Source: Cytophagales bacterium (lineage in GTDB: Bacteria; Bacteroidota; Bacteroidia; Cytophagales; Spirosomataceae). Taken from it: a stretch of DNA of 64,000 nt. The notes beneath the pieces were generated by a model, which did no database searches, had not been told where the DNA came from, and worked only from the letters and a program-made list of their open reading frames with translations. The stretch covers positions 310,001-374,000 of the forward strand of contig JAAFJE010000001.1 of the NCBI GenBank assembly GCA_013298025.1, read 5' to 3'. Both the position numbers and the translations under genes were made by a program. Positions within the stretch are counted from its first letter, which is position 1; each line of letters starts with the position of its first letter. Of this stretch, positions 27,341-37,084 are shown one piece after another.

Positions 27341-27778
27341 ATGATGAAAAATATTTGCATGACTTTATTCTTTTGCCTGTTTGGCACAACTTTGACAATG
27401 GCTCAATCAAAAGATGAAGCAGACGTAGCGGCAGCGGTAGAAAATTTACGCAAAACCATGATTGACCCAAGCAAAGAAGCCCTAGAAGACCTTGCGATGA
27501 ATGAATTGACTTACGGGCACTCGGGCGGAAAAATAGAAGACAAAGCCGCATTTATGGAAGCCTTTATCAGTGGAAAATCTGATTTCAAAAGCATCGAACT
27601 CAAAGACCAAACCATTACGATAGTTGGCAAAACTGCCATTGTGCGTCATAAATTATTTGCTGAAACACTCGACGGCGGTCAGCCCGGCACGGTAAAATTG
27701 GCTATTATGACGGTTTGGCAAAAATCTAAAGGTAAATGGCGTTTGTTGGCTCGCCAAGCTGTAAAACTTCCTGCGTAA
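27341..27778 (+). CDS. Secreted NTF2-like (DUF4440/SnoaL-type) protein
   Basis: This 145-residue protein has a signal peptide (cleavage after TLTMAQ) and an NTF2-like cone fold pattern: an N-terminal helix VAAAVENLRKTMIDP, YGHSGGKIEDKAAFMEAF, then strands ending in VWQKSKGKWRLLARQAVKL. The family includes small hydrolases, isomerases and pure binding proteins; no catalytic assignment is possible. Either of two adjacent ATGs (27341, 27344) could be the start. Confidence 0.75.
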   Translation: MMKNICMTLFFCLFGTTLTMAQSKDEADVAAAVENLRKTMIDPSKEALEDLAMNELTYGHSGGKIEDKAAFMEAFISGKSDFKSIELKDQTITIVGKTAIVRHKLFAETLDGGQPGTVKLAIMTVWQKSKGKWRLLARQAVKLPA

Positions 27779-28428
27779 TACCTTTGGTACTGTACGAAAG
27801 CGTTTGCCGATATTGGATTGTAAATGTTGGAAAAAACTTTATTTCTCAGCCCTTTCTTTTCGCTTTCGTACAGTACCATGATAGGTTTTTTCAGCATAGT
27901 TCAACAATCTTTTTCTACGAAAGCAAACAACTCAACTCTGATAAAACCCCACTCCTCCTCCATTTTCTCAAGTAAACTTTATTCCCTCACAGTAGCACAT
28001 CGCTCCGTTGATATGCCATGCTTTCTTGCTTTTTAGAGGTAAATGCTTCATTTAAGGCATATCCAAAAATAATGTTTTTATTACTTTATCTGTATTATTC
28101 TGCATTTATACTATATACAAAAACTAAACGTTGACACATAAAGCTATTTGGAGATAAGTATTAAAAAATCTATACAAACAAGAGAATATTATTTTTTAGG
28201 CAAAAACCAAATACTCCATAATAAATAGTTTTACTTTATTTTTATCAAATAAAAAACATTAATATTTATACGTAAAAAAACAATTAAATATTTTTTTTGA
28301 CTTAAATCATGAAAAAACAACGTCTAATTACGATTTTAAAAAAAATATTAATCAGTGTTAAATTTAAAAAAATGTAGTATTTTTACCACAACACAATCAT
28401 CCATTCCATTTCTTATCCAAACACCGCT
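27779..28428. other. 650-bp AT-rich intergenic region
   Basis: It holds a perfect 17-bp inverted repeat near the left end (27786-27877) and otherwise AT-rich DNA rich in A- and T-tracts. The ORFs proposed at 27736-27975 and 27824-28036 have no recognisable protein pattern and run through the inverted repeat. A weak -7-like TATTTTTA at 28378-28385 precedes the beta-helix gene. Confidence 0.5.
27786..27877. repeat. 17-bp perfect inverted repeat with 58-bp spacer
   Basis: GGTACTGTACGAAAGCG at 27786-27802 is the exact reverse complement of CGCTTTCGTACAGTACC at 27861-27877. It begins 7 bases after the NTF2-like stop codon. No transposase is nearby, so it could be a MITE-like relic or a large hairpin. 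Confidence 0.75.
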
Positions 28429-31047
28429 ATGAAACTCAAATTTCTTGCTATGTTCTTGGGAAGTTTTCTTTTACTCTCCAACGTGCATGCCCAAAGCTGT
28501 AATTGTTCGGTAACAATCACCAAAAGCGGAGCTTATACGCCCTCCAACCTCAATGTACCTGCTGGAGGCACCATTTGCATTCAGGCTGGCACTTATACCA
28601 ACCTCGCTTTTAATGGTTTTCAAGGCACTGCAACACAGCCTATTACCATTAAAAATTGTTCGGGACAAGTGATTATTCAAAATACCACCAATGCCACCTA
28701 CCCTATTTCGTTTGGTAACAGAACGAGGTTCGTCAAACTCAGTGGGAAAGGCGATAGCAACTATACATTAGGAATTAAAATTGCAGGTACAGGTACAAAT
28801 GGACGAGGCATTTCGATAGCCGACCGCAGCAGTAATATTGAGGTAGAAAATGTAGAAATTGCCAATGTAAAAGGTATTGGAATATGGGCTCGTTCGGAAT
28901 TGGGTTGTGATAGTACTACTTGGGGCAACTATTATAGCATGAATGGTATAAAGGTTCATCATAATTACATTCATGACTTAGAAGGGCCAGGGGTGATAGC
29001 AGGAGAAGCTTTCTTCGGAACTGGTAAAACCATCACGTGTAGTGGCGTTGCCATCACCAAAAATACACCTCAGTTGTATGGCTTAGAAATCAACCACAAC
29101 AAAATTGAAAGAACTGGCGGACAAGCCATTGGTTATGCCGCAGCACCCGATGCTAAATTACACCACAATTATATATTGAGCTGTGGCAAACTCGCTACCA
29201 GCACAACTCTCAACCATGCCATTGTACTGGGTGGTGGAGCCGGTGGCGATGTTTATAACAATACCATTGTTAATGCTCAAGGCTCTGCTTTTTTTATGCT
29301 TGGTTTTCTGGGTAATCAAAAGTTTTACAATAACCTGATTATCAGACCTACTGGAGGAGTCATGTTTGCCGACGCTCGTCCCGGTACTATTGCAGATTCT
29401 TATCTGCTTTTTGCCAACAATACTGTAGTATCACCTGCCCAAGGAGGACTTACGCTCTATAGTAGCTTGCACAATCATATTGTAGTAAATAATGTGATGC
29501 TCAACTCAGGAAGCGGTCCTTTTATCAAAACCTTGTCTTCTTCGGTGAAGGTGTCGGCACGTAATAATTACTTCAATGGTGTAATTGATGCCACTTTTTT
29601 TGAAGACACTACTGCGTTTAATTATCGACCTAAGAGCTTTACGCCTTTACTCAACAAAGGAGAAGACCTACGAAGCTGGGGTATCAATAGCGATATTAGC
29701 GATAAACCTCGTCCCAATGGAGCGGCGTTTGATATAGGCTGTTTTGAATCAAACGACAGTGTTGCTACAACAAACCCTAATGCCTGTGATTATACCATTA
29801 TACAAAGTGGTACTTATTCGCCCAATAACCTTACAGCAACGGCAGGAAATACGGTTTGTATCAAAGCTGGCAACTATACGGGACTTACTTTTAACGATAT
29901 GACAGGCAGTGCTACCCAGCCTATTGTATTTAAAAATGTAGGAGGACTGGTAAATATTCAAAACACCACAACCAATTTGAATGGCGTAGCTTTTTTGAAT
30001 TGTCGTTACTTCAAGCTGACAGGTGCTGGCGATAATACACTTGTGTATGGTATTAAAGTAGCAAGTACAGGAGCAGGTGGCATGGGCATCAAAGTAGATG
30101 CCAAAAGTAGTGATTGCGAACTCGACCACTTGGAAGTATCGAATACTGGCTTTGCTGGAATCATGGCAAAAACAGACCCCAATTGTGATAGCACTACTTG
30201 GCGTGGCAATTTTGTGATGTACAATGTGAAAATCCATGATAACTATATCCACGACGTGAAAGGCGAAGGCTTGTACATTGGCAACTCTTTTGCTAGTAAC
30301 GGAATGACTGTCACGTGTAATGGTGTGAGCAAAAAAGTGTATCCGCATACCATTGTGGGCTTAGAAGTATATAACAACCAACTCGAACGTACAGGCTGTG
30401 AAGGCATTCAATATGGGTGTTCAACTGATGCCAAGGTACACCACAATACCATGATTGACACAGGTATCAGTCCTTTCGATGTGTTTCAAGCCAATGGCAT
30501 TCAAATTGGTGAAGGCTCTGGAGGCGATTGTTATAACAATACGGTGGTCAACGCTCGTGGTACGGGCTTAATTATTTTGGGGTTCTTGGGCAACCAAACG
30601 ATTTATAATAATTTAATTATTAATTCTGGTTATAATGGCATTTTTGCCGATTCCAGACCAAGCTCTATTCCTAATACTTACTTACGAATTGTGAATAATT
30701 CGATTATTACGTCGCAAAGCGATGCCATCAAATTGTATAGCCTTATCCATACCCACGTGGTTGCCAATAATTTGCTTTTAGCCCCTGCTACAGGCAAATA
30801 TATTGTCAAGCTTGGCTCGCCCGTGATTGTAAACGAATACAATAATTACAAAAATACCGCTATCAGTACAGCTATGCTCAACAATGTAGCCGCAGGAAAT
30901 TACTACCCTCTTGCAGGCTCACCTTTGATTAATGCAGGCATGAATGTGGCTTCTTGGGGCATCAACAAAGACCGTGACGATAACGCCAGACCCCAAGGAA
31001 ATGCCTATGACATTGGCTGTTTCGAATACATCGCACCAAGCAATTAA
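28429..31047 (+). CDS. Secreted right-handed beta-helix protein, internally duplicated
   Basis: This 872-residue protein has a signal peptide (ending NVHAQ) and two homologous halves of about 420 residues, starting at CSVTITKSGAYTPSNL and CDYTIIQSGTYSPNNL. Each ends with a ...AxDIGCFE tail (AFDIGCFES, AYDIGCFEY). Each half shows parallel beta-helix rungs with repeated YNNxI/HNxI words (for example VYNNTIVNA and IYNNLIIN), as in pectate or alginate lyase-like and chondroitinase B-like folds. Conserved paired lines such as CDSTTW occur in both halves. It probably binds or cleaves polysaccharide outside the cell. No type IX sorting domain is visible at the C-terminus. Confidence 0.8.
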   Translation: MKLKFLAMFLGSFLLLSNVHAQSCNCSVTITKSGAYTPSNLNVPAGGTICIQAGTYTNLAFNGFQGTATQPITIKNCSGQVIIQNTTNATYPISFGNRTRFVKLSGKGDSNYTLGIKIAGTGTNGRGISIADRSSNIEVENVEIANVKGIGIWARSELGCDSTTWGNYYSMNGIKVHHNYIHDLEGPGVIAGEAFFGTGKTITCSGVAITKNTPQLYGLEINHNKIERTGGQAIGYAAAPDAKLHHNYILSCGKLATSTTLNHAIVLGGGAGGDVYNNTIVNAQGSAFFMLGFLGNQKFYNNLIIRPTGGVMFADARPGTIADSYLLFANNTVVSPAQGGLTLYSSLHNHIVVNNVMLNSGSGPFIKTLSSSVKVSARNNYFNGVIDATFFEDTTAFNYRPKSFTPLLNKGEDLRSWGINSDISDKPRPNGAAFDIGCFESNDSVATTNPNACDYTIIQSGTYSPNNLTATAGNTVCIKAGNYTGLTFNDMTGSATQPIVFKNVGGLVNIQNTTTNLNGVAFLNCRYFKLTGAGDNTLVYGIKVASTGAGGMGIKVDAKSSDCELDHLEVSNTGFAGIMAKTDPNCDSTTWRGNFVMYNVKIHDNYIHDVKGEGLYIGNSFASNGMTVTCNGVSKKVYPHTIVGLEVYNNQLERTGCEGIQYGCSTDAKVHHNTMIDTGISPFDVFQANGIQIGEGSGGDCYNNTVVNARGTGLIILGFLGNQTIYNNLIINSGYNGIFADSRPSSIPNTYLRIVNNSIITSQSDAIKLYSLIHTHVVANNLLLAPATGKYIVKLGSPVIVNEYNNYKNTAISTAMLNNVAAGNYYPLAGSPLINAGMNVASWGINKDRDDNARPQGNAYDIGCFEYIAPSN

Positions 31048-31088
31048 GTAGGTTACGTTACTCAAAAACTGATTTACAATTCAAGTTG

Positions 31089-31124
31089 GTTGCTTACTGG
31101 TAAAATATCCAGTAAGCAACTTTA
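31089..31124 (+). terminator. Terminator after the beta-helix gene
   Basis: GTTGCTTACTGG and CCAGTAAGCAAC form a perfect 12-bp stem with an 8-base loop, followed by a short TTTAT. Confidence 0.65.
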
Positions 31125-31238
31125 TAGCTGAAATCTTTATGCAACGTTAATGACTAATTTACAATACGATACTATCTTGAGGCGTTAATCAGAAAATCAA
31201 CCCAATTATTTTTATCCTCTCCAACTTACTCGACGTTT

Positions 31239-32147
31239 ATGAAAAAACTACTCCTTGTAGCGTGTTTGTTCCTGCATTTGTATGCAAAAGCTCAAAACCC
31301 AACCGTCTATTACGCAAAACCAGACTCTACTAATGCTAAAATTGGCCTTAATGAGTACCTCATTACCCTCAAAGACCATACAACCATCAGAGGTACGATT
31401 ATCAGCCAAAATACCCAAGAGGCTAAAATTCAAACCGCCAATATGGGTATCGTTACAGTGCCTACCAACCAAATTATGAGTATGAATTTGCTTGTGCGTA
31501 CCAATCGGCTTTCTCGTGGTAGTATGGCTTCTAATGTGTATTACGAAAACCGTTTTGTCAACCGTTTTTTCTTTACTCCTTCGGGCTTTGCATCAGAAAA
31601 AGGGTCTTTTGAATACCACAACCACGCAATTTACCTAAGTGAGCTTACGTATGCTCCTGCCAAAAATATCAGTCTTGGGGCAGCTTTCTTTACTTTTGCT
31701 CCAAGTCTTCTCTACAATTTTAAGCTAAAAGCGAGTTTGTATCAATCAGAACGGATAAACTTTTCGGCAACGGGCACTTTCTGGAATAGCGAGCATAATG
31801 CTGGCGTTTTTGCCATTATTCCTTCGTTGAGTATTGGTAAAAAAGAAGCTTTTTTTAATATTAGCCCTATTATTTTAACCGAAAATAGTGGAAGTGGCTA
31901 TGGATTATCGTTAGGATATATGAAAAAAGTATCACCATTAATGAGTGTTTTTACAGAAAATTTCTTTGCGGTATCAAATGGCACAGAAATCAGCGATACT
32001 TTTATGCTCACGGGAGGATGTCGTTTTGACAGAGCCAATCACGCTTTTGATATAAGTGTAATGATACCTGCAATAAACGGAGGATTTTCACCTAGGATAT
32101 TTCTTATACCACTGGCATCTTATCATTTGAAAATCAATAATTTATAA
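31239..32147 (+). CDS. Secreted, probable outer-membrane protein, unknown
   Basis: This 302-residue protein has a signal peptide (MKKLLLVACLFLHLYAKAQ). The N-terminal part contains a small beta domain (LKDHTTIRGTIISQNTQEAKIQT, VTVPTNQIMSM). The C-terminal two-thirds consist of alternating strands with aromatic girdles (FFTPSGFASEKGSFEYHNH, LSLGYMKKVSPLMSVFTENFFA) ending in a strand, as expected for an outer-membrane barrel. I do not recognise a named family. Confidence 0.55.
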   Translation: MKKLLLVACLFLHLYAKAQNPTVYYAKPDSTNAKIGLNEYLITLKDHTTIRGTIISQNTQEAKIQTANMGIVTVPTNQIMSMNLLVRTNRLSRGSMASNVYYENRFVNRFFFTPSGFASEKGSFEYHNHAIYLSELTYAPAKNISLGAAFFTFAPSLLYNFKLKASLYQSERINFSATGTFWNSEHNAGVFAIIPSLSIGKKEAFFNISPIILTENSGSGYGLSLGYMKKVSPLMSVFTENFFAVSNGTEISDTFMLTGGCRFDRANHAFDISVMIPAINGGFSPRIFLIPLASYHLKINNL

Positions 32148-32157
32148 AAATAGAAAA

Positions 32158-32192
32158 CATAAGCCAACCAAACATTCTTTGGTTGGCTTATG
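32158..32192. terminator. Terminator between convergent genes
   Basis: CATAAGCCAACCAAA and TTTGGTTGGCTTATG form a perfect 15-bp stem. The T-run is on the minus-strand side (TTTTCTATTTTTAT), so it mainly serves the C-S lyase gene. Confidence 0.75.
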
Positions 32193-32202
32193 GATAAAAT
32201 TG

Positions 32203-33339
32203 CTATGCAAAGGCTTTCTTCATTCGAGCGATGCCTTCCAGCAAAGTCGCTCTCGGACAAGCGAAATTGACCCTAAAAAAGCCTTCTCCTTGAAACACCT
32301 TTCCATCAACAATCCTTACGCCGTTTTCGAGTAATACTTGTGCAATATCTTGTACGCCCGTTGCTCGTGCGTCTATCCAAGCCAAATAGGTTGCTTCTAG
32401 CTTGTTCATTTTCAAGCCCTTCATGCCATTGATGGCTTCGTATAAAATATCGTGGTTTTCTTTCAAATACGCCACTAAGGCTTTACGCCAAGGCTCACAG
32501 TCTTTATAAGCAGCATAAGCCGCCTGAATCCCAAAGCGATTGAGTTCAGGGAAAAAGCCTGCTTTTGCTTGTATGAATTTCTGTCTTAATGCAGGGTTCG
32601 CAATGATGGCTACCGAACAACCCAAGCCAGCAATATTAAAGGTTTTACTGGGTGCCATCAATGTAATGGTAAGGTCGGCAGCTTCTGGACTGATACTGGC
32701 AGTTGGGATATGTTGGAGATTTTCTTCTAAAATCAAGTCGCAATGAATTTCGTCGGAGCAAATGACAACGCCATGTTTATGACAAATTGCCACCAAGCGA
32801 GCCAGTTCGTCTTTCCGAAACACCGTTCCACCCGGATTATAAGGATTACACAACATAAAAAGCTTGGTATCAGGCGTAATGGCTTGTTCTAAAGCTTCAA
32901 AATCGAACGTCCAACGACCGTCGATTTCAACAAGTTGGGTCGTAAGCAAACGTTTATCGGCCCAAGTAGGAGCTAAATGAAACGGAGCATATACGGGTAG
33001 CGTTGTCAATACGGCATCGCCAGCTTGGCCAACAGCCCTATAACTCGCCGTAATACCTGGCACTAAACCGGGAATCCAGACTTGCCATTCGTTTTGTATA
33101 GACCAGCCATACAGGTTTTTCATTCGTTCGGTAAACAAATCTTTCAGCGAATCGGGCACAAACGAATAGCCCATAATGCCATGCTCGGCTACTTCGTGCA
33201 AAGCCTGAATGATAGGCTCAGGACATCGGAAATCCATGTCGGCTACAGGCATCGGAATCACATAGGCGGGGTCTCGGTTGAAATCCCACTTGGTTGAATC
33301 TGTATTTTTTCTGTTGATGATTTCGTCAAAATTATACAT
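32203..33339 (-). CDS. PatB/MalY-type cystathionine beta-lyase (C-S lyase)
   Basis: This 378-residue fold-type I PLP enzyme has MPVADMDFRCPEPI near the N-terminus, the NPYNPGGTVF substrate segment, SDEIHCDL for the PLP-ring aspartate, and the Schiff-base lysine in APSKTFNIAGL. These are features of PatB/MalY C-S lyases, which cleave cystathionine or cysteine conjugates to pyruvate, ammonia and a thiol. A general class I/II aminotransferase role is less likely given the MDF and EIH motifs. It ends a minus-strand run that starts at rbfA. Confidence 0.87.
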   Translation of the reverse strand: MYNFDEIINRKNTDSTKWDFNRDPAYVIPMPVADMDFRCPEPIIQALHEVAEHGIMGYSFVPDSLKDLFTERMKNLYGWSIQNEWQVWIPGLVPGITASYRAVGQAGDAVLTTLPVYAPFHLAPTWADKRLLTTQLVEIDGRWTFDFEALEQAITPDTKLFMLCNPYNPGGTVFRKDELARLVAICHKHGVVICSDEIHCDLILEENLQHIPTASISPEAADLTITLMAPSKTFNIAGLGCSVAIIANPALRQKFIQAKAGFFPELNRFGIQAAYAAYKDCEPWRKALVAYLKENHDILYEAINGMKGLKMNKLEATYLAWIDARATGVQDIAQVLLENGVRIVDGKVFQGEGFFRVNFACPRATLLEGIARMKKAFA

Positions 33340-33411
33340 AGAGAAAGAAAAAATAATGGTTAATGGGGATGAAATTATCTTACAAAAAACACTTAGGAGC
33401 TACTTAAAATA

Positions 33412-34620
33412 TCAATCATGTGTTTGCTCTACTCTCTTACACACAACGATGATTTTTTTGCCTTGGCTGTCGGTAGTTGCCAACAAATAGGTATCGCCAC
33501 CTTCTTGCAATTTAAGTTTTTCTCTGATTTGTTGCACGGTCATCGGAAAGTTTCTTACCGTAATATTGGCTTTGTTGGCAGGCACAAAGGGTTTGAGTTC
33601 TTTTTTATCCAATTTTGTCACCGCCAATACTTCAAAACTTCTTCCAATAAAGTTTTTTTCGAGGTTTTCTGAGGTATAAAGATGGCTATTGGAGGCGATT
33701 TTATACAAATGCCATTGATGGGCAATTTGCTTAAACAAGCCCGTTTTGAGCAATGCTACATTGGGTTCATACACATACCGCAAAGGCGAATGCCACGCCA
33801 AAGGACTGTATGCCTCTTGGCTTTTGATGCCTTCAAATACTTGCTGGGTATTGTTTTTGGTAAGCGCCACCGCTTTGATAGATGGCTCAAGCACCATTTG
33901 ATTACTCAGGTGGAATAAAATTTCTTTTACCTCATTCTCTACCGCCACAACCCAAACGGCTACGGTTTCGGGCATGGCACGCAAGGCTTGGTCGATGTCG
34001 AGCATGGGCGATGCTTTCAACAAGAGATTGTCGGCACGACGCAACAGGGCATCTTTGCAAGCAAGTATATTGGGTTCGCAATCTTGCAAACGCACAACTT
34101 TTTGTCCTACATCATCTCGGCGATGCGGGTCTAAATATATCCATGAAAAATGTTGCGACGAAGCCAAACTATCAAGCCAAACAAGGGCATCGGCATGGAC
34201 AAAACGAACATTATTGATACCCATTACCCCAAAATTATGGGCTGTTAATGCCTGTAATTCGGCTTGGCGTTCGATATGATACACTTCCTTGAATCGAGTA
34301 GCAAGAAAGGCGGTATCAACACCCATGCCTCCCGTCAAATCGGCCAAGCTTTCCCCTTGCATCAAACTAGCCTTAAACATGGCTGTTTGTTGCGAAGAGC
34401 CTTGTTCGAGCGATAAGCTCGGCGGAAATACTACATCGGGATATTTACACCAATCAGGTAGCTTGGTTTTAGCTTTCTGGCGTGCCTGTATTTGGGCAAC
34501 CAACTCGGCTACAGGCAAATGCGGATAGCGATGTGCTTTGAAAAGAAGCGTAGCAGCTTGCTCATGACTATGCTCTTGAATAAATGCCTTTGATTCGTCT
34601 GATAAAGGATAGATGGGCAT
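33412..34620 (-). CDS. Class I SAM-dependent methyltransferase with THUMP-like C-terminus
   Basis: This 402-residue protein has a Rossmann-fold SAM site (LADLTGGMGVDTAFL, around residue 92) and a DPHRR motif in IYLDPHRRDD where most relatives have a catalytic acidic/aromatic motif. The C-terminal region fits the THUMP-like domain found in Bacteroidota proteins of this group. Such proteins are probably RNA methyltransferases, but the target is not known. The gene is 42 bases downstream of the LolC/E-type permease gene on the same strand. Confidence 0.75.
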   Translation of the reverse strand: MPIYPLSDESKAFIQEHSHEQAATLLFKAHRYPHLPVAELVAQIQARQKAKTKLPDWCKYPDVVFPPSLSLEQGSSQQTAMFKASLMQGESLADLTGGMGVDTAFLATRFKEVYHIERQAELQALTAHNFGVMGINNVRFVHADALVWLDSLASSQHFSWIYLDPHRRDDVGQKVVRLQDCEPNILACKDALLRRADNLLLKASPMLDIDQALRAMPETVAVWVVAVENEVKEILFHLSNQMVLEPSIKAVALTKNNTQQVFEGIKSQEAYSPLAWHSPLRYVYEPNVALLKTGLFKQIAHQWHLYKIASNSHLYTSENLEKNFIGRSFEVLAVTKLDKKELKPFVPANKANITVRNFPMTVQQIREKLKLQEGGDTYLLATTDSQGKKIIVVCKRVEQTHD

Positions 34621-34662
34621 ACTACGCTAACGGAAGGTTGATTTATTACAATGAATTTATGC

Positions 34663-35880
34663 TTAATTTTTTGCGGCAATGGCCCGTTGGGCTGGAAAAT
34701 ACGATGCCAACAAAGTCATGATAATCACCACAATAGCCGTAAAGAAAAAATCGCTAAAGTGCATTTCTACAGGATAGGCATCGACCAACGACCCCACAAT
34801 TCCCATCGAAATAAAACCAAACGTTTGTTGCAACCAGCATATCAAAAAGCCAATTCCTAAGCCCACAATTGCCCCACCAAAAGCCACAATAGCTCCTTCA
34901 AATAAGAAGATTTGCTTAATCATGCGTACCGGTGCCCCCATAGCAAAGAGGGTTTTTACATCTGCTTTTTTCTCGATGGCAAGCATCGACAAAGAGAAAA
35001 AGATATTAAAACTTGCAATACCAATGATGAAGGAAAGCGTCAGAAAAACAAAGAGCTTTTCTATTTTAATGGCCCTGAGCAAACTAGCGTGCTGTTCGTC
35101 TTGGTTTTGCACCAAAAAATCTTTTCCTAACGCTTGCTGTAATGCTTCTTGCACGACAGGTATTTGTTGCGGCACTGGCACTTGTATTTCTAGCGAGGTG
35201 CGTTTGTCGCCATATTCTAATAACTCTTGGGCAAAATCTAAGGGTACAAATACAAAATTATTGTCGTATTCTTGCTCAATGGCAAACACACCTATGGGTG
35301 TGATATTCAAGCGATTGAAGGCATTGGCGGCGTGTAAATCAAGGGTTTTGCTATGCGTATTGTGCGGATACCACACTTCGAGTGGCACAAAGAAGGCATC
35401 TACATCTATGCCCAAGGTAAAGGCAATACCAGAGCCTACAATGGCAAAATTGATACCTTGGTTTTTCAAAGCCATATCGCCCTCGATGATGCTTTCTTTG
35501 AGGCGTTGTTGCTTCAAGAAGTTTTCGTCAACGCCTTTGAGCGTTACAACCATTTGGGCATCCTTATAGCGTATCAAGGCACTTTCCTGAATCACCTGCG
35601 TAATGCTCCCAATGCCTTTGATGGCCTGAATACGTTGCAGAAAAGCTTGATTACATACAAAATTTTTCCCTTGTACGGCACTCACTTTGAGGTCGGCATC
35701 GAAGCTTTTAAATAAATTTTTTTGAAAAGCTTCTAGCCCATTAAACACCGAAAGTACGATGACCAAGGCCATCGTACCCACACATACACCCAACATTGAA
35801 ATCAATGAAATAAGCGAAATAAAAGAAGTCTTTTTTCTAGCAAAAAAATACCTTTTGGCAATAAACAATGGCACATTCAT
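34663..35880 (-). CDS. FtsX/LolC/LolE-type ABC transporter permease
   Basis: This 405-residue protein has one N-terminal membrane helix (FISLISLISMLGVCVGTMALVIVLSVFNG), a large periplasmic MacB-like domain of about 230 residues, and three C-terminal helices with FtsX-domain pattern (IASFNIFFSLSMLAIEKKADVKTLFAMGA). It fits LolC/LolE permeases that extract lipoproteins from the inner membrane with the ATPase LolD, which is not in the window. It lies 14 bases after rbfA, a common arrangement in Bacteroidota, and they are likely co-transcribed. Confidence 0.82.
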   Translation of the reverse strand: MNVPLFIAKRYFFARKKTSFISLISLISMLGVCVGTMALVIVLSVFNGLEAFQKNLFKSFDADLKVSAVQGKNFVCNQAFLQRIQAIKGIGSITQVIQESALIRYKDAQMVVTLKGVDENFLKQQRLKESIIEGDMALKNQGINFAIVGSGIAFTLGIDVDAFFVPLEVWYPHNTHSKTLDLHAANAFNRLNITPIGVFAIEQEYDNNFVFVPLDFAQELLEYGDKRTSLEIQVPVPQQIPVVQEALQQALGKDFLVQNQDEQHASLLRAIKIEKLFVFLTLSFIIGIASFNIFFSLSMLAIEKKADVKTLFAMGAPVRMIKQIFLFEGAIVAFGGAIVGLGIGFLICWLQQTFGFISMGIVGSLVDAYPVEMHFSDFFFTAIVVIIMTLLASYFPAQRAIAAKN

Positions 35881-35894
35881 AGGCGTACACAGTA

Positions 35895-36275
35895 CTAATC
35901 CTCGATTTCTTCTCCTTCTTTGAGCGGTGGAATATCGAGTTGAGAAATGATTTGATCCATTTTGGCCGCATATTCTGCGGTATCGTCGAGGTAAAATTCT
36001 AAATCAGGAATAATGCGTGCCTGATGTCTGATTTTATGGCCAAGTATGCCTCTGATATGTTTGGCTTTTTCTCTGATGTCGGCAATAAGTCCTTCTTTAT
36101 CGGCTGCCAACATAAAGCTCAAATAAGTACGGGCAATCGACAAATCGGGCGTTACTTTCACATCTGTAATCGTAATAAAGGCATTCCCGAAGGTACTACG
36201 CATATCTTTTTGAAAAATCTCACTCAAATCTTTTTGTATCAATCGAGCAAATTTTTGTTGTCTTTTTGAATCCAT
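35895..36275 (-). CDS. rbfA: 30S ribosome-binding factor A
   Basis: This 126-residue KH-like protein has the RbfA pattern: MDSKRQQKFARLIQKDLSEIFQ, ITITDVKVTPDLSIARTYLS, and IRHQARIIPDLEFYLDDTAEYA. RbfA binds 16S rRNA during late 30S maturation and cold adaptation. It is the first gene of a minus-strand run with the LolC/E-type permease. Confidence 0.93.
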   Translation of the reverse strand: MDSKRQQKFARLIQKDLSEIFQKDMRSTFGNAFITITDVKVTPDLSIARTYLSFMLAADKEGLIADIREKAKHIRGILGHKIRHQARIIPDLEFYLDDTAEYAAKMDQIISQLDIPPLKEGEEIED

Positions 36276-36544
36276 TTCCGCTTCTCATTTACAAATCCTT
36301 TCTACAGCAAGTAAAAGGATTATGGTCTAATTATTTTGCAAATTTCGGGAATTTAATTTGATTAAGCGTAATTTCGTGACAAATAAGTATAAGTTAGTCA
36401 TCCGATGAAGCCTCGTACTGCTATTGGCTTGAGGATTTTAGATAGCATTGTACCAATACACGTTGCATATACCATTGCTTTTACCCAAAATCTGTAAGCA
36501 GGCGTTTATAAGGATGTTTGTGGTAAGCTTAAAAGACCACGACA

Positions 36545-37084
36545 ATGACAAAGTCACTCAATGAGATATTTAAGTCAGAAGACAACAACCAGTTTGACGA
36601 GGTTTTTGTCGCATATTCTGACCTTTATAATACGGACAAAAACAATTACGAAGTTTGGAAGCACTTTTATTTTTTCTTGTGGACCGCAATTGAAGATGCT
36701 CCAAGCAGTTTTCATGACAAAATAAACTTGCGACATTTGCTTCAAGGAATGTTTGACGAAGGCAAGAAAGCCTTTCCCGGCAATGCTGATTTCAATTTCA
36801 TTGCTGGTTATACTGTTTCCATATTTCCTTACGAGTATGGTGACTATGAAGACTTGGAAAAAGAAGGGAATGAAATGCTTCTCAAGGCGACAAAACTTCA
36901 ACCCGACAATCTGATTTATAAAATGGCTTATTTAGGTAGCGTTGCAGATGTTGACCAACAACTATACAGACAAGCAGAAATTGACGCAGCCTCTAAGGTG
37001 CTAGAGACATTTAGTGGGACTGGAACATTGAATAGATATTTTAGACAAGTGTTGTATCGGTTGGACAAAAAAGCCTACCACTAA
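36545..37084 (+). CDS. Unknown 179-residue protein next to an attC-like site
   Basis: I do not recognise this protein. It is cytoplasmic and helical, with aromatic-rich helices (YEVWKHFYFFLWTAI) and TPR-like segments (GNEMLLKATKLQPDNLIYKMAYL). Its stop codon overlaps the left core of an imperfect inverted repeat resembling an integron attC site, the expected layout for a mobile gene cassette. A degenerate GTTGCAT lies upstream near 36464, but no clear left-hand attC is visible. Confidence 0.5.
   Translation: MTKSLNEIFKSEDNNQFDEVFVAYSDLYNTDKNNYEVWKHFYFFLWTAIEDAPSSFHDKINLRHLLQGMFDEGKKAFPGNADFNFIAGYTVSIFPYEYGDYEDLEKEGNEMLLKATKLQPDNLIYKMAYLGSVADVDQQLYRQAEIDAASKVLETFSGTGTLNRYFRQVLYRLDKKAYH

Noticed and set aside
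27736-28036. Small plus-strand ORFs after the NTF2-like gene
   Set aside because: They run through the inverted repeat, have no family resemblance and no coding-like composition.
33412-34528. Plus-strand ORFs opposite the THUMP-like methyltransferase
   Set aside because: They are antisense shadows without domains and conflict with a gene that has a clear SAM-binding motif.
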